Assembly (NCBI GenBank): GCA_020629635.1
Contig: JAHDCX010000023.1
Span: 1-42,180, forward strand
Source of the DNA: Acidimicrobiales bacterium
GTDB taxonomy: Bacteria; Actinomycetota; Acidimicrobiia; Acidimicrobiales; SHLQ01
Length of the DNA: 42,180 nt
Direction of reading: 5' to 3'
Numbering within the stretch: position 1 is the first letter of the stretch; each line of letters opens with the position of its first letter. The notes below the pieces were generated by a model, which saw only the letters and a list, made by a program, of their open reading frames with translations, was not told the DNA's origin and did not search any database. Below are positions 15,317-24,773 of the stretch, piece by piece. The position numbers and the translations under genes are program-made.

Positions 15317-16672
15317 TTAATAGCTCTCGCAGCCGATGCCGTCATTGTCGCCGTCGAGGCGGTAAGGGTCGATGTTGGGGTTGAGCACGGTCACACGGAC
15401 GCGGATGTCGCCGCAGTTGAGGGCGTCGCCGGGTCTGTTGGGGATGCACGGCGAGTACGCGGCATGGCACGACGCGTCGGCGATGGTGGTCGTGGTCGTG
15501 GTCGTGGGGGCGTTGGTCGTGGTCGGTGCAGCCGTTGTTGTCGTCGTGGTGGTGGTGGTGGTGCTTGTTGTCGTGGATGGTCGAGTCGTGGTTGTTGATT
15601 CTTGTGTTGTTGACGGGCTCGGCGGTTCCCGGTCTTGGACGATCGGGGCCGATTCGTCGACGACGGGTTCGTCGGCTTGCGAGTCGGCAGTCTGCGCAGG
15701 GGCAGTGGTGGTGGGTGTGGTCGCCTCCGCTGGTGCGTCACGACGGGCGAGCATGGGCTCGAAGGTGCCGGTGTCGTCGATGGTGCAGGTGTCGAGCATC
15801 TCGACGAGGGCCGCTTTCTCGGCGGCGGTGTAGGCGAGGCCCCATCGGGTCTTGACCGAGATCCAGTCGATCGCGTAGTGGCACCAGGCGGTCTCGAGTG
15901 ATGGTCGCCAGGTGTCGGGGCCGTGGTTGGCTTTGGCTTGGTTGGCGTCGGGCCCGACGACGGCGTGGGAGGGGTCGAAGCCGATGTCGACGGCGAAGGC
16001 CTGCTTCTCGGCGTTTGTCCAGGCCCACGCTCCTGCCTGGTGTGCGGCGGAGAGGGGAACGAAGTGGTCGATGGTGACGTCGTCGGCGCTGGTGTATTCG
16101 TCTCCGGTGTACGGGTCGATCCAGCGGCCGGTCTCGACTCTGCAACCGCCGTCTTCGAGCGTGATTTCGACGAGCGACTCCGCAATGAGAATCTCGTGGC
16201 GGTCGGATTGGCAGTCGCCGTCGGAGTCGGGCCATCCGCCACCGGTGTAGTCGTCGCGGACGTACGGGCTTTCGGGAGCGAATGCGTCAACCTCGGTGCC
16301 CGCGTTCAACGCGGTGACGACCTCGGCGTGGGCGGCGGGGGCGATGGCGAAGGACGACGATCGGCTCGATGGCTCAGCGGTTGAGGTGGACGTAGTTGGT
16401 ACCAGGGTGGTGGAGGGCGAGGACGCTGCTCCGGTGGAAGTGGTTGCGATGAGGCCCGCGACCTCGACGGTCTCCTCACCCGGTTGCTGCTCCGGCTCGA
16501 CCGTGGAGCTGATGGCGACGACGCTGGCGAAGAAGCCAGCGGGAATGAGAAACCGTCTTTTTCGCCAGAACCGTCGAGGTGCGTGGTTCGCTGGCCCGCC
16601 TGTGGAAGGCGGTGGAGGCGGCGGCGTGAGCGGCGTTGGCGGTGGCGGGGAAGAAGGTGGCCGGGGTTGCAT
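15317..16672 (-). CDS. Membrane-anchored HNH endonuclease with excalibur domain
   Basis: 451 residues from the ATG at 16672; the open frame runs much further upstream but there it is antisense to the 16913-17725 gene. Residues 1-30 are Pro-rich, 41-56 a membrane segment (FLIPAGFFASVVAIS), 75-115 a Ser/Thr linker. The HNH nuclease part (about 140-295) shows DHFVPLSAAHQAGAWAW (DH at 202-203), Asn244, Lys247, Asn249 and a later ISVKTRWGLAY, as in the DUF1524/GmrSD-type HNH group. A Thr-rich linker follows, then a C-terminal excalibur domain (415-451) with its Ca-binding ending DGDNDGIGCESY. The nuclease would sit outside the membrane, possibly degrading extracellular DNA for nutrition or defence. 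Confidence 0.87.
   Translation of the reverse strand: MQPRPPSSPPPPTPLTPPPPPPSTGGPANHAPRRFWRKRRFLIPAGFFASVVAISSTVEPEQQPGEETVEVAGLIATTSTGAASSPSTTLVPTTSTSTAEPSSRSSSFAIAPAAHAEVVTALNAGTEVDAFAPESPYVRDDYTGGGWPDSDGDCQSDRHEILIAESLVEITLEDGGCRVETGRWIDPYTGDEYTSADDVTIDHFVPLSAAHQAGAWAWTNAEKQAFAVDIGFDPSHAVVGPDANQAKANHGPDTWRPSLETAWCHYAIDWISVKTRWGLAYTAAEKAALVEMLDTCTIDDTGTFEPMLARRDAPAEATTPTTTAPAQTADSQADEPVVDESAPIVQDREPPSPSTTQESTTTTRPSTTTSTTTTTTTTTTAAPTTTNAPTTTTTTTIADASCHAAYSPCIPNRPGDALNCGDIRVRVTVLNPNIDPYRLDGDNDGIGCESY
15478..15605 (-). repeat. Low-complexity Thr-codon repeat in the HNH-excalibur gene
   Basis: A run of ACC/ACG/ACA threonine codons, seen on the plus strand as GTGGTCGTGGTGGTGG-type sequence. It encodes the flexible linker between the nuclease and excalibur domains and is prone to length change. 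Confidence 0.8.
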
Positions 16673-16912
16673 TCGAGAAGGCTCTGGATAATGGGTCCAG
16701 ATTGGCCGTGCTGAGCTGGTTGCGCCACGAGCAAGTTCACCTGGTTTCGCCGGTTCGGCGGCGCCGACGACGCCCTCACGTGTTCCTCGGGTGAAATCAC
16801 CCAGCTCGCTCAGCCGGCGTGTTTGCCATTCTGGCGAAGTGGACACCGTGTCTTGATGGAAGGCCAATAGTGACGGGTGAAGTGTTCTCGAGCGTGAGCC
16901 ACATCCAGTCCC

Positions 16913-17725
16913 GTGAGGTTGGTTGAGCAGTTGGCTGGGCAGGGCTGGGACGACACGAACGAAGAGCAAGCGGCAGAACACGTCGCCCAGGTCCTCGAGG
17001 GAACTTGGGAGAAGCACGACGACGGGAGCGAGAATCTCATGTTCGATTTCGTCGTTGAAGCAGCAGGTCGCAGGATTGCGCTCGAGGTAACGCGGCGAGT
17101 CGACTCGAAGCGGATCCAAGTTGCGAAGTCAGTGGCTCCCGTACTTGCGGGCGTGGAGGGATGCTGGGTTGCACGCGTCTCGCCCAGGGTTCGAGTCAAG
17201 CAACTGGATTGGCTTGCGGGCCCGATATCGGAGCTTGAGAGTCTCGGGCGCGGCATCTATCCCTGCCGCGAGGACGACAGCGATTGGCTTGGTATCCGAG
17301 GTCGAGGTGTTCGGGATCTGTACCGGTGCGCCCGAGGTGACCCGGGCCAGTTGATCGTCGGCCCCGAGGATCTTCTCGGGTCAAGTTCGTCGGATGACCT
17401 CAATCGGCTTGTTGAGGAGGAGGTCAAAAAGAACCTTGAGAAGCTGAAACAGGCGCCTCCGGGCATGGAACGGCATCTATTCGTGTGGGGTGCCGTTGAT
17501 TGTCCAGAACTGGTGTTTCCGATGTTGGTGGGTTCTGAGTGTTTGCCAGATGAGGATCCGCAACTTGACGCTGAGATCGCCGCGGTCTGGGTCGTCTCCG
17601 AAGCTGCTGACAGGATCGCTCTTCATTGGCGGCGCGGATTGGGATGGAGTGGGCCCGAATCCAGCCCCACGGCCAATTACGTTGAGGCGAGGCTTGTTGA
17701 ACGAGCGGATACCGAGCAGAGGTAG
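16913..17725 (+). CDS. PD-(D/E)XK-like protein heading the restriction operon, function unknown
   Basis: 270 residues, GTG start at 16913 without a clear ribosome site. The N-terminal part has MFDFVVEAAGRRIALEVTRR (residues 43-62), a beta-hairpin of the PD-(D/E)XK nuclease type with D45 and E58, but Thr60 takes the place of the usual catalytic Lys. The rest (helical, then a strand-rich part with HLFVWGAVDCPE) has no family I recognise. The stop is 3 nt before the hsdM start, so it is almost certainly in the same transcript. Candidate roles are an accessory nuclease, a regulator, or a self/non-self controller of the type I system. Base composition is less extreme than in the genes to its left, fitting acquired DNA. 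Confidence 0.7.
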   Translation: MRLVEQLAGQGWDDTNEEQAAEHVAQVLEGTWEKHDDGSENLMFDFVVEAAGRRIALEVTRRVDSKRIQVAKSVAPVLAGVEGCWVARVSPRVRVKQLDWLAGPISELESLGRGIYPCREDDSDWLGIRGRGVRDLYRCARGDPGQLIVGPEDLLGSSSSDDLNRLVEEEVKKNLEKLKQAPPGMERHLFVWGAVDCPELVFPMLVGSECLPDEDPQLDAEIAAVWVVSEAADRIALHWRRGLGWSGPESSPTANYVEARLVERADTEQR

Positions 17726-17728
17726 CGA

Positions 17729-19291
17729 GTGACGATCACGGGTGAGATCAAGAGCCAGATCGATTCGGTCTGGAACGACTTCTGGTCGGGGGGCATCAGC
17801 AACCCGCTGGAGGTGATCGAGCAGCTCACGTACCTGCTGTTCGTGAAGGGGCTCGACGAGACCCAGACCCGCGAGGAGAACAAGGCCAACCGCACCGGCC
17901 AACCCCTCCCAACGGATGTCCCGTTCCCCGAGGGTGACTTCACTCCGGAGGGCACCGACCGGTCGATCCCGTACGAGCAGATGCGCTGGTCGAACCTGAT
18001 CAATCTGGGTTCAGCTCAGGACCTGTTCAACACGTTCGACAACTTCGTCTTCCCGTTCCTGCGTGAGCGCACTGCCCACACGAGCCATGGCGCCCACATG
18101 GAGGGCGCCCGACTCACGATCCCCACCCCAAACCTGCTCCAGAAGGCGGTCGACGGGATCGACGCCATCCCGATGGAGGATCGCGACACCAAGGGCGATG
18201 TGTATGAGTACATGCTCGCCAAGATCGCGACGGCCGGTCAGAACGGCCAGTTCCGCACTCCCCGTCACATCATCGAGTTCATGGTCGAGCTCATGGCGCC
18301 AACAGCGAAGGACACCATCTGCGACCCGGCATCGGGCACGTGCGGCTTCCTGGTGGCGGCGAGCGAGTACATCCGAGACAACGACCCCGAAGCCCTCACC
18401 GACGAGACCAGTCGCAATCACTTCAACACAGCGATGTTCAACGGCTTCGACTTCGACAACACAATGCTGCGCATCGGGTCGATGAATATGCAGCTCCACG
18501 GCGTCGGCTCACCCAACATCACCTACCGGGACTCGCTGTCCGAAGATGCCCCGAAGGACACCGAGGCCTACAGCCTGATCCTCGCCAACCCGCCCTTCGC
18601 CGGGAGCCTCGACTACGAAGGCACCGCCGAAGACCTGCTTGCCGTCGCCCGCACGAAGAAGACCGAGCTGTTGTTCATCAGCCTCTTCCTCCGTCTGCTC
18701 AAGCCGGGCGGCCGGGCGGCGGTGATCGTGCCCGACGGTGTGCTGTTCGGCTCGACCAAGGCCCACAAGGAACTGCGCCGCATCCTCGTGGAGGATCAGA
18801 AGCTCGACGGCATCGTTTCGCTGCCGTCGGGTGTGTTCAAGCCGTACGCCGGTGTGTCGACGGCGATCCTGCTGTTCACGAAGACCAACTCGGGCGGCAC
18901 CGACCACGTCTGGTTCTACGACCTCCAAGCGGACGGCTTCAGCCTCGACGACAAACGAACCGAACTGCTCGACGCCGACAAGCTCGGCGCCACCGCCACA
19001 CTCGCCGACGACGAACACGACAAGAACAACCTGCCCGACGCCCTCACCCGCTGGAACACCCTCCGCACCGAACCAGCCGCCGAACAGGAGCGTGCCCGCA
19101 CCGAGCAGAGCTTCTGTGTGCCGAAGGACGAGATCGCCGACAACGACCACGACCTCTCCATCAACCGCTACAAGGAAATCGTCTACGAACAGATCGACTA
19201 CCCCGCCCCCGCCGAAATCATCGCCGACCTCGAACAACTCGAAGCCGAAATCACCCAAGGCCTCGCCGACCTCAAGGCGATGCTGGGATGA
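17729..19291 (+). CDS. hsdM: Type I restriction-modification DNA methyltransferase subunit HsdM
   Basis: 520 residues from GTG at 17729. The N-terminal helical domain (1-125) is followed by the N6-adenine methyltransferase fold: DPASGTCGF (199-207) binds S-adenosylmethionine and NPPF (287-290) is the catalytic motif IV. HsdM with HsdS methylates adenines in a bipartite target; with HsdR the complex cuts unmodified DNA. TPRHIIEFMVELM before motif I is typical of HsdM. The last codons overlap the hsdS start (ATGA). Complete and apparently functional. Confidence 0.96.
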   Translation: MTITGEIKSQIDSVWNDFWSGGISNPLEVIEQLTYLLFVKGLDETQTREENKANRTGQPLPTDVPFPEGDFTPEGTDRSIPYEQMRWSNLINLGSAQDLFNTFDNFVFPFLRERTAHTSHGAHMEGARLTIPTPNLLQKAVDGIDAIPMEDRDTKGDVYEYMLAKIATAGQNGQFRTPRHIIEFMVELMAPTAKDTICDPASGTCGFLVAASEYIRDNDPEALTDETSRNHFNTAMFNGFDFDNTMLRIGSMNMQLHGVGSPNITYRDSLSEDAPKDTEAYSLILANPPFAGSLDYEGTAEDLLAVARTKKTELLFISLFLRLLKPGGRAAVIVPDGVLFGSTKAHKELRRILVEDQKLDGIVSLPSGVFKPYAGVSTAILLFTKTNSGGTDHVWFYDLQADGFSLDDKRTELLDADKLGATATLADDEHDKNNLPDALTRWNTLRTEPAAEQERARTEQSFCVPKDEIADNDHDLSINRYKEIVYEQIDYPAPAEIIADLEQLEAEITQGLADLKAMLG

Positions 19292-20424
19292 GGACGGTCC
19301 CCCTCGGCGAGCTGACTGATCTCCTAAGTGGGTTCGCCTTTAAGTCGAAACGGTTCGGTGAGGACGGTGATCTGCCGGTCATACGAATTCGGGATGTGGT
19401 TCGCGGGCGCTCGGAGACCTTCTACAGCGGCGACTACGACGAGAAGTTTCTAGTCAAGGACAGCGAGATCCTGATCGGGATGGATGGCGAGTTCAACTGC
19501 GCACGATGGAACGGAGGTAAGGCACTCCTCAACCAGCGGGTGTGCCGGATCGAGTCGACTAGCGACCACCTGGACGACCAGTACCTCTATCGATTTTTAC
19601 CGGCTGCTCTGAAGGCGATCGAACGCGACACTCCTTTTGTCACGGTCAAGCATCTTTCGGCAAAGACGATCCGAGCGATCGAGATCCCGTTGCCGCCGAT
19701 TGAGGAGCAGCGGCGGATTGCGGCGGTGTTGGATGCGGCCGACGAGCTCCGAACCAAACGCCGCCAAGCCCTCGCCAAGGTCGACACCCTCACCCAAGCC
19801 ATCTTCATCGACATGTTCGGCGACCCTGCCGAGTGGCACATTGAGCATGAGTTGAACGACATTGTTCGGCCGGGCGACAAGATCAACTACGGCGTGGTAC
19901 AGCCCGGGGGCGATTTCCCGAACGGCTGCCCGCTCGTTCGCGTGTCTGATCTGACGGGCGGGGCGATCGACCACGGAAGCATCAAGCTGATTGACCCGGA
20001 TATCGAAGCCAAGTACGGGCGCTCACGGCTACGTGGAGACGAGGTGCTTGTCTCGTGTGTCGGGTCGACAGGTGCAGTTGCCCTCGCATCTGAAGCAGAG
20101 CGTGGCTGGAACATCGCAAGGGCAGTCGCTCGAGTCCCGGCCGACGACAGACTCGTCGAGCGCGCCTACTTGGCGACCTATCTTCGAACTCCGCTCGTCC
20201 AGCGGTACTTCGAGAACGAACTTCGGACGGTCAGCCAACCGACGCTCAACATCAAGCAGATCAAGTCGACGCCGCTTTTGTTGCCATCAACAGTCGAGCA
20301 GACCAGCTTTGTTGAGGCTTCCGCTCAGGTTGTCGATCACATTCATCAACAACGGCTCTCACTTGATCGACTGGATACGTTGTTCGCTTCGTTGCAGCAG
20401 CGGGCGTTTTCGGGGGAGTTGTGA
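19288..20424 (+). CDS. hsdS: Type I restriction-modification specificity subunit HsdS
   Basis: 378 residues from the ATG at 19288 that overlaps the hsdM stop. It has two target-recognition domains (about 1-130 and 185-320), each followed by a conserved helical spacer; the central one reads IPLPPIEEQRRIAAVLDAAD and continues to FIDMFGDP. The two domains set the two halves of the recognition site. Codon use in the recognition domains is less GC-biased than in hsdM and hsdR, as expected for a part exchanged by recombination. The stop TGA shares a base with the hsdR ATG (TGATG). Confidence 0.94.
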   Translation: MRTVPLGELTDLLSGFAFKSKRFGEDGDLPVIRIRDVVRGRSETFYSGDYDEKFLVKDSEILIGMDGEFNCARWNGGKALLNQRVCRIESTSDHLDDQYLYRFLPAALKAIERDTPFVTVKHLSAKTIRAIEIPLPPIEEQRRIAAVLDAADELRTKRRQALAKVDTLTQAIFIDMFGDPAEWHIEHELNDIVRPGDKINYGVVQPGGDFPNGCPLVRVSDLTGGAIDHGSIKLIDPDIEAKYGRSRLRGDEVLVSCVGSTGAVALASEAERGWNIARAVARVPADDRLVERAYLATYLRTPLVQRYFENELRTVSQPTLNIKQIKSTPLLLPSTVEQTSFVEASAQVVDHIHQQRLSLDRLDTLFASLQQRAFSGEL

Positions 20425-23400
20425 TGTCGCAGTTCGGGTTTCTGGAGCCGGAGTTTCGAGAGCAGTTCGAGCTGGCGGAGCGGGCGGAGAAGTATGCGCT
20501 CGATGATCCTGGTGCGTGTGGGCTGTATGCGCGCAAGACGTTGGAGTCGATCGTCATCTGGGTGTTCCGGTACGACCCGTCGTTCCCGATGCCGTACGAG
20601 CAGAAGCTGAACGAGTACCTGCACGTTCCCGAGTTCAAGTCGCTGTATGGCGGGTCGTTGTTCGATCTGGCTCGCAAGATTCAGCGGGTCGGCAACCGGG
20701 CGGCGCACGAGGCGAAGCCGCCGTCGAAGGCCGAAGCGGTCGACGTGATGCAGGCGCTCTACAAGCTCAGCTACTGGCTCGTGCACACCTACGGCCGTGC
20801 CGAGAAGCCCGAGCGGGTTTCGTTCTCGCCGCAGAAGCTGCCCCGCCCGAATGAAGCCGTCCGGCGTTCGTTGAAGGAACGCCAGGAGCTCGAAGAGCAG
20901 ATTCAACGTGAGGTCGAAGAGACGGCGCTCGCGCGTCAGCGTGCGGCTGACCTCGCGCAGACGGTCGAGGAGAAGGACGCGCAGATCGCGGCGTTGATGG
21001 CGCAGATCGCCGAAGCCAAGGCTGCGGCCGTGGCGGTGCCGATGGCCGACGAGGCGCTGGATGAGACCGAGACCCGCGACTACCTCATCGACCTCTACCT
21101 CGAAGAGGCAGGTTGGCCGCTCAATCAGGAACGTGACCGGGAGTATCCGGTCACCATGCCGGAGGGCACGAAGAAGACGAACGGTTTTGTCGACTACGTG
21201 CTGTGGGGCGACGACGGGTTACCGCTCGCTGTCGTCGAGGCGAAGAAGACCACGGCTGATGCTCGGGTCGGCGAGCAGCAGGGTGCGTTGTATGCCGATG
21301 CGTTGGAGGCCGAGTTCGGTCGACGACCGATCGTGTTCTACACCAACGGCTACGAGCATTGGATCTGGGATGACCACGCCCACGGTTACCCGGCGCGCCG
21401 GGTGCAGGGCTTCTACACGGCCGACGAGCTCGAACGGCTCATCGGGCATCGCACGCAACGCAAGGCGCTGTCGACGATCGACGTCAACCGCAACATCGCC
21501 GGGCGTCCGTACCAGAAGCGTGCGATCCGATCGATGACCGAAGCGTTCGAGCACAAGGTCCGCAAAGGGCTGCTCGTGATGGCGACCGGGTCGGGCAAGA
21601 CCCGCACGATCATCGCATTGACCGACGTGCTGCAGCGGGCCAACTGGGTCAAGCGGGTGCTGTTCCTCGCCGACCGCCAAGAGCTCGTCAAACAAGCAGC
21701 CGCAGCGTTCACCGAGCACCTGCCCGACATCGACCCGGTCAACTTGTTGACCGACCCGAACAAGGACGCCCGGGTGTATGTGTCGACGTATCAGACGATG
21801 GTCGGCAAGATCGACGAACGCCTTCCCGACGGCACGCACCGGTTCGGGCCCGGCCACTTTGATCTCGTCATCATCGACGAAGCCCACCGCTCCGTGTACC
21901 GCAAGTACCGGGGCATCTTCGAACACTTCGACTCGCTTCTGGTCGGGCTCACCGCCACGCCCAAAGACGAGATCGACCGCGACACCTACGGCCTGTTCGA
22001 CCTCGAACGCGGCTTCCCGACCGACGCGTACTCACTCGACCAAGCGATCGACGATGGCTACCTCGTGCCGCCCCGGGGCGTGTCCGTGCCGCTCAAGTTC
22101 GTGCGAGAAGGCATCCGCTACGACGACCTCACCGAAGAAGAACAGCTCGAACTCGAAGAGTCCGGCTGGGGTGACGACGATGGAGACGGCCTCATCGACG
22201 ACGGCGGCGACACCCCGCCCGACGTCAGCACTGGCGAGCTCAACAAGTTCCTCTTCAACGAAGACACGGTCGACAAGGTGCTCCAACACCTCATGACCAA
22301 TGGTGTCCGAGTCGCGGGTGGGGATCGCATCGGCAAGACGATCATTTTCGCCAAGAACCAAGACCACGCCCGCTTCATCAAAGAGCGGTTCGACGTCCAC
22401 TACCCGTCGCTCGACGCCGGACGCCACGCCCAAGTCATCACCCACGGCATGTACGACGCAGCCAAGGCGATCGAAGACTTCAAGAAGAAGGACTCGGCGC
22501 CCCACATCGCCATCTCGGTCGACATGCTCGACACCGGCATCGACGTACCCGAATGCGTCAACCTCGTCATCTTCAAGCCGGTGCGGTCCAAGGCCAAGTT
22601 CTGGCAGATGATCGGTCGCGGCACCCGCCTGTGCCCCGACCTGTTCGCCCCAGGTCAAGACAAGACCCACTTCACCGTCTTCGACTACTGCAGCAACCTC
22701 GAATACTTCGGCGAGAACCCCGACGCTGCTGAACCGGGCATGAGTCGCCCCATCGGCGAGCGGCTGTTCGCCGGCCGCGTCGAGATCCTCGACGCCCTCG
22801 CCCAAGACGGCGAAGGCCAAGACCACCGCGAACTCGCCGAACTGCTCCACGAGACCGTGGCGTCGATGAACAAGAACAACTTCCTCGTCCGCCAGCACCT
22901 GCGCCTCGTCGAGAAGTACTCCGAACCCACGGCCTGGGCCGACTCTGCCGCTGTGGAGGTCGACAAGGCTTCGCTCATGCGAGACCTCGCACCGCTGCCC
23001 GATCAGATGCCGCCCGACCCCGAAGACTCCCGCCGATTCGACCTCATGGTCATGAACTGCCAGCTCGGCGCCCTCAACGACGAACCGTTCAAGCTGGCGC
23101 GCGAACGGATCATCGCCATCTGCGGACTGCTGGAGGTGAAAGAGAACATCCCGGCGGTCGCCAAAGAGATCGAACTCATCAACGCCGTCCAGTCCGACGA
23201 ATGGTGGATCGACGTCACCTACCGTGAGCTCGAACTCATGCGTCGCAAACTGCGGGCGCTCGTGCTGTTGGTCGACCGCAAGAACCGCGTCGCGGTCACG
23301 ACGGACATCGAAGACGAGATCGGCGAAGCCGTCGGCGTGGAATTCATGCCCGCCACGCCCTTCGCCGACTTCCGCCGACGCGCCGAAGCTTGGCTCGGCG

Positions 23401-23816
23401 AACACCTGGGCGAAGCCGTGGTGGCCAAGGTCAGATCCGGCGATCCGCTGACCGCGGATGACGAGGCCGATCTCCAGCGACTCTTGGTGGCCGCAGGAGT
23501 AGGCGACGACGCCAGCTTCGACGAAGCCAGCGAACGAGCCGGATCGCTCGCACTGTTCGTGCGCTCGCTCATCGGGCTCGACCGGGCCGCCTGCCAAACC
23601 AAGTTCGCCGAGTTTCTCGACGACAAGCGCTACAGCGCCAAACAGATCCGATTCGTCGAGATGCTCATCGAAGAGCTCACCAACAAAGGCGTCGTCGAAG
23701 CCGGCCGCCTCTACGAACAGCCCTACATGGGCCTCGCCCCCGAAGGCCCCGAAGACCTCTTCACCACCGAAGACACCGACCGCCTCTTCGACACGATCAA
23801 ACAACTGGAGCCGTAG
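20424..23816 (+). CDS. hsdR: Type I restriction endonuclease subunit HsdR with DUF4145 N-terminus
   Basis: 1130 residues from ATG 20424 (a GTG codon just before it is also possible). Order: DUF4145-like helical domain (about 5-125, with YARKTLESIVIWVFR and GNRAAHEAK), coiled coil (145-200), HsdR nuclease domain with D257 (GFVDYVL) and E272-A-K274 (AVVEAKKT) plus a QxxxY-like EQQGALYAD, then an SF2 motor with Walker A ATGSGKT (387-393) and DEAH (485-488), LTATP, the C-terminal helicase lobe (GTGIDVPE-like DTGIDVPE, QMIGRGTRL), and an EcoEI-type C-terminal domain. It translocates and cuts DNA lacking the HsdM mark. Complete; overlaps hsdS by one base. Confidence 0.95.
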   Translation: MSQFGFLEPEFREQFELAERAEKYALDDPGACGLYARKTLESIVIWVFRYDPSFPMPYEQKLNEYLHVPEFKSLYGGSLFDLARKIQRVGNRAAHEAKPPSKAEAVDVMQALYKLSYWLVHTYGRAEKPERVSFSPQKLPRPNEAVRRSLKERQELEEQIQREVEETALARQRAADLAQTVEEKDAQIAALMAQIAEAKAAAVAVPMADEALDETETRDYLIDLYLEEAGWPLNQERDREYPVTMPEGTKKTNGFVDYVLWGDDGLPLAVVEAKKTTADARVGEQQGALYADALEAEFGRRPIVFYTNGYEHWIWDDHAHGYPARRVQGFYTADELERLIGHRTQRKALSTIDVNRNIAGRPYQKRAIRSMTEAFEHKVRKGLLVMATGSGKTRTIIALTDVLQRANWVKRVLFLADRQELVKQAAAAFTEHLPDIDPVNLLTDPNKDARVYVSTYQTMVGKIDERLPDGTHRFGPGHFDLVIIDEAHRSVYRKYRGIFEHFDSLLVGLTATPKDEIDRDTYGLFDLERGFPTDAYSLDQAIDDGYLVPPRGVSVPLKFVREGIRYDDLTEEEQLELEESGWGDDDGDGLIDDGGDTPPDVSTGELNKFLFNEDTVDKVLQHLMTNGVRVAGGDRIGKTIIFAKNQDHARFIKERFDVHYPSLDAGRHAQVITHGMYDAAKAIEDFKKKDSAPHIAISVDMLDTGIDVPECVNLVIFKPVRSKAKFWQMIGRGTRLCPDLFAPGQDKTHFTVFDYCSNLEYFGENPDAAEPGMSRPIGERLFAGRVEILDALAQDGEGQDHRELAELLHETVASMNKNNFLVRQHLRLVEKYSEPTAWADSAAVEVDKASLMRDLAPLPDQMPPDPEDSRRFDLMVMNCQLGALNDEPFKLARERIIAICGLLEVKENIPAVAKEIELINAVQSDEWWIDVTYRELELMRRKLRALVLLVDRKNRVAVTTDIEDEIGEAVGVEFMPATPFADFRRRAEAWLGEHLGEAVVAKVRSGDPLTADDEADLQRLLVAAGVGDDASFDEASERAGSLALFVRSLIGLDRAACQTKFAEFLDDKRYSAKQIRFVEMLIEELTNKGVVEAGRLYEQPYMGLAPEGPEDLFTTEDTDRLFDTIKQLEP

Positions 23817-23825
23817 GAGACAGCG

Positions 23826-24734
23826 ATGCCCCTCTTCGAGATCGGCGACGATCAACTCATTCCCTTCCGCAGAGTGCAGGCGGGCCCAGATCTGTATGAG
23901 CGAGAGATCGAGTCGCTGCTCTGGTCAGATCTCGAGGCCTTTACTGGAGAACCCCTTCTGCCAGTCGCCCGCCAACCGTCTATCGGAGACGGGCTGAGGC
24001 CGGACATCATCGCCCTCGACAGCGACGGCCACGTGGTGGTTATCGAGGTCAAGCGAGACATTGATCGCAAGCAGCTCGCTCAATGCCTCGAGTACGCAGG
24101 TTGGGCGCGAGGCACGAGCCTCGACCAGATCGCGGCCATGTACCACGGCGGCAGCAGCGAGTTCTTCCCTGCCTGGATCGAGTTCACTTCGACCACGACA
24201 CCAACTCTCATCAAGCGGCCACCACGCGTCGTCCTCGTCGCCCGAGACTTCGACGCCCGAACCGACGGAGCACTCAGCTTCCTGACCGACAGCGATCTCC
24301 CGATTACCGTCCTTCGGGTCACGGTGTACGCAGATCAGGAAGAGCGCCGGTTCGTCGACGTCGAGTCTGACCACGAGCCCGAAATGCCCGTCCAAGAAAC
24401 CCTGGCAGCACCTCGAGCAGCGCCAAGGAAGTACACGGTCGATGGTCGACGAATCGAGGTCTCGGACCTAATCGACGGTGGGATCATCTCGGTCGGAGAG
24501 GAGCTCACCTGGGAGCGGCCGAGGCTCGGCGAGGTCTATCGAGCCACAGTCACGGCGACCGGCCAGATTCAGCTCGACGACGGCAGGGTCTTCCCGTCAC
24601 TATCGCGTGCTGCGATGGATGCAGCCGACGTCCCGGCTTACGACGGCTGGCTCGCGTGGCAGGTGGCGAGCGGGAGATCGATGAAGGAGCTGCGCGATCA
24701 CTTCATCTCGATCAGCAGCCCCGCCGAAAGCTAG
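23826..24734 (+). CDS. PD-(D/E)XK nuclease-like protein with C-terminal RAMA domain
   Basis: 302 residues, 9 nt after hsdR with GGAG upstream. The N-terminal half is a PD-(D/E)XK fold of the DUF91/NucS-like kind: RPDIIALDSDGHVVVIEVKR, with D60 and E74-V-K76 intact. The C-terminal part (about 205-285) reads VSDLIDGGIISVGEELTWER, then DDGRVFPSLSRAAMDAA, then YDGWLAWQV, the pattern of the RAMA domain, which is found fused to restriction enzymes and adenine methylases and is thought to sense modified DNA or bind near it. The fusion suggests a nuclease that reads methylation state, downstream of the type I system. Active-site residues are present; the target is unknown. Confidence 0.82.
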   Translation: MPLFEIGDDQLIPFRRVQAGPDLYEREIESLLWSDLEAFTGEPLLPVARQPSIGDGLRPDIIALDSDGHVVVIEVKRDIDRKQLAQCLEYAGWARGTSLDQIAAMYHGGSSEFFPAWIEFTSTTTPTLIKRPPRVVLVARDFDARTDGALSFLTDSDLPITVLRVTVYADQEERRFVDVESDHEPEMPVQETLAAPRAAPRKYTVDGRRIEVSDLIDGGIISVGEELTWERPRLGEVYRATVTATGQIQLDDGRVFPSLSRAAMDAADVPAYDGWLAWQVASGRSMKELRDHFISISSPAES

Positions 24735-24773
24735 GTCGAAGCCTGACGGCACGACTCCTGGAGGTCGCCAAGC

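Noticed and set aside
15478-15605. Possible CRISPR-like or satellite repeat
   Set aside because: It is threonine-codon low-complexity sequence inside a gene, with no regular repeat-spacer pattern.
16673-16912. Possible insertion-sequence end in the divergent gap
   Set aside because: No paired inverted repeats, target duplication or transposase frame could be found.
15317-17119. Full-length 600-codon open frame for the HNH-excalibur gene
   Set aside because: The first 149 codons are antisense to the 16913-17725 gene or non-coding in character; the ATG at 16672 gives the Pro-rich head and membrane segment expected.
22032-23855. 607-codon minus-strand open frame opposite hsdR
   Set aside because: Antisense shadow of a clear HsdR gene produced by GC-rich third positions; no start signal or domain.
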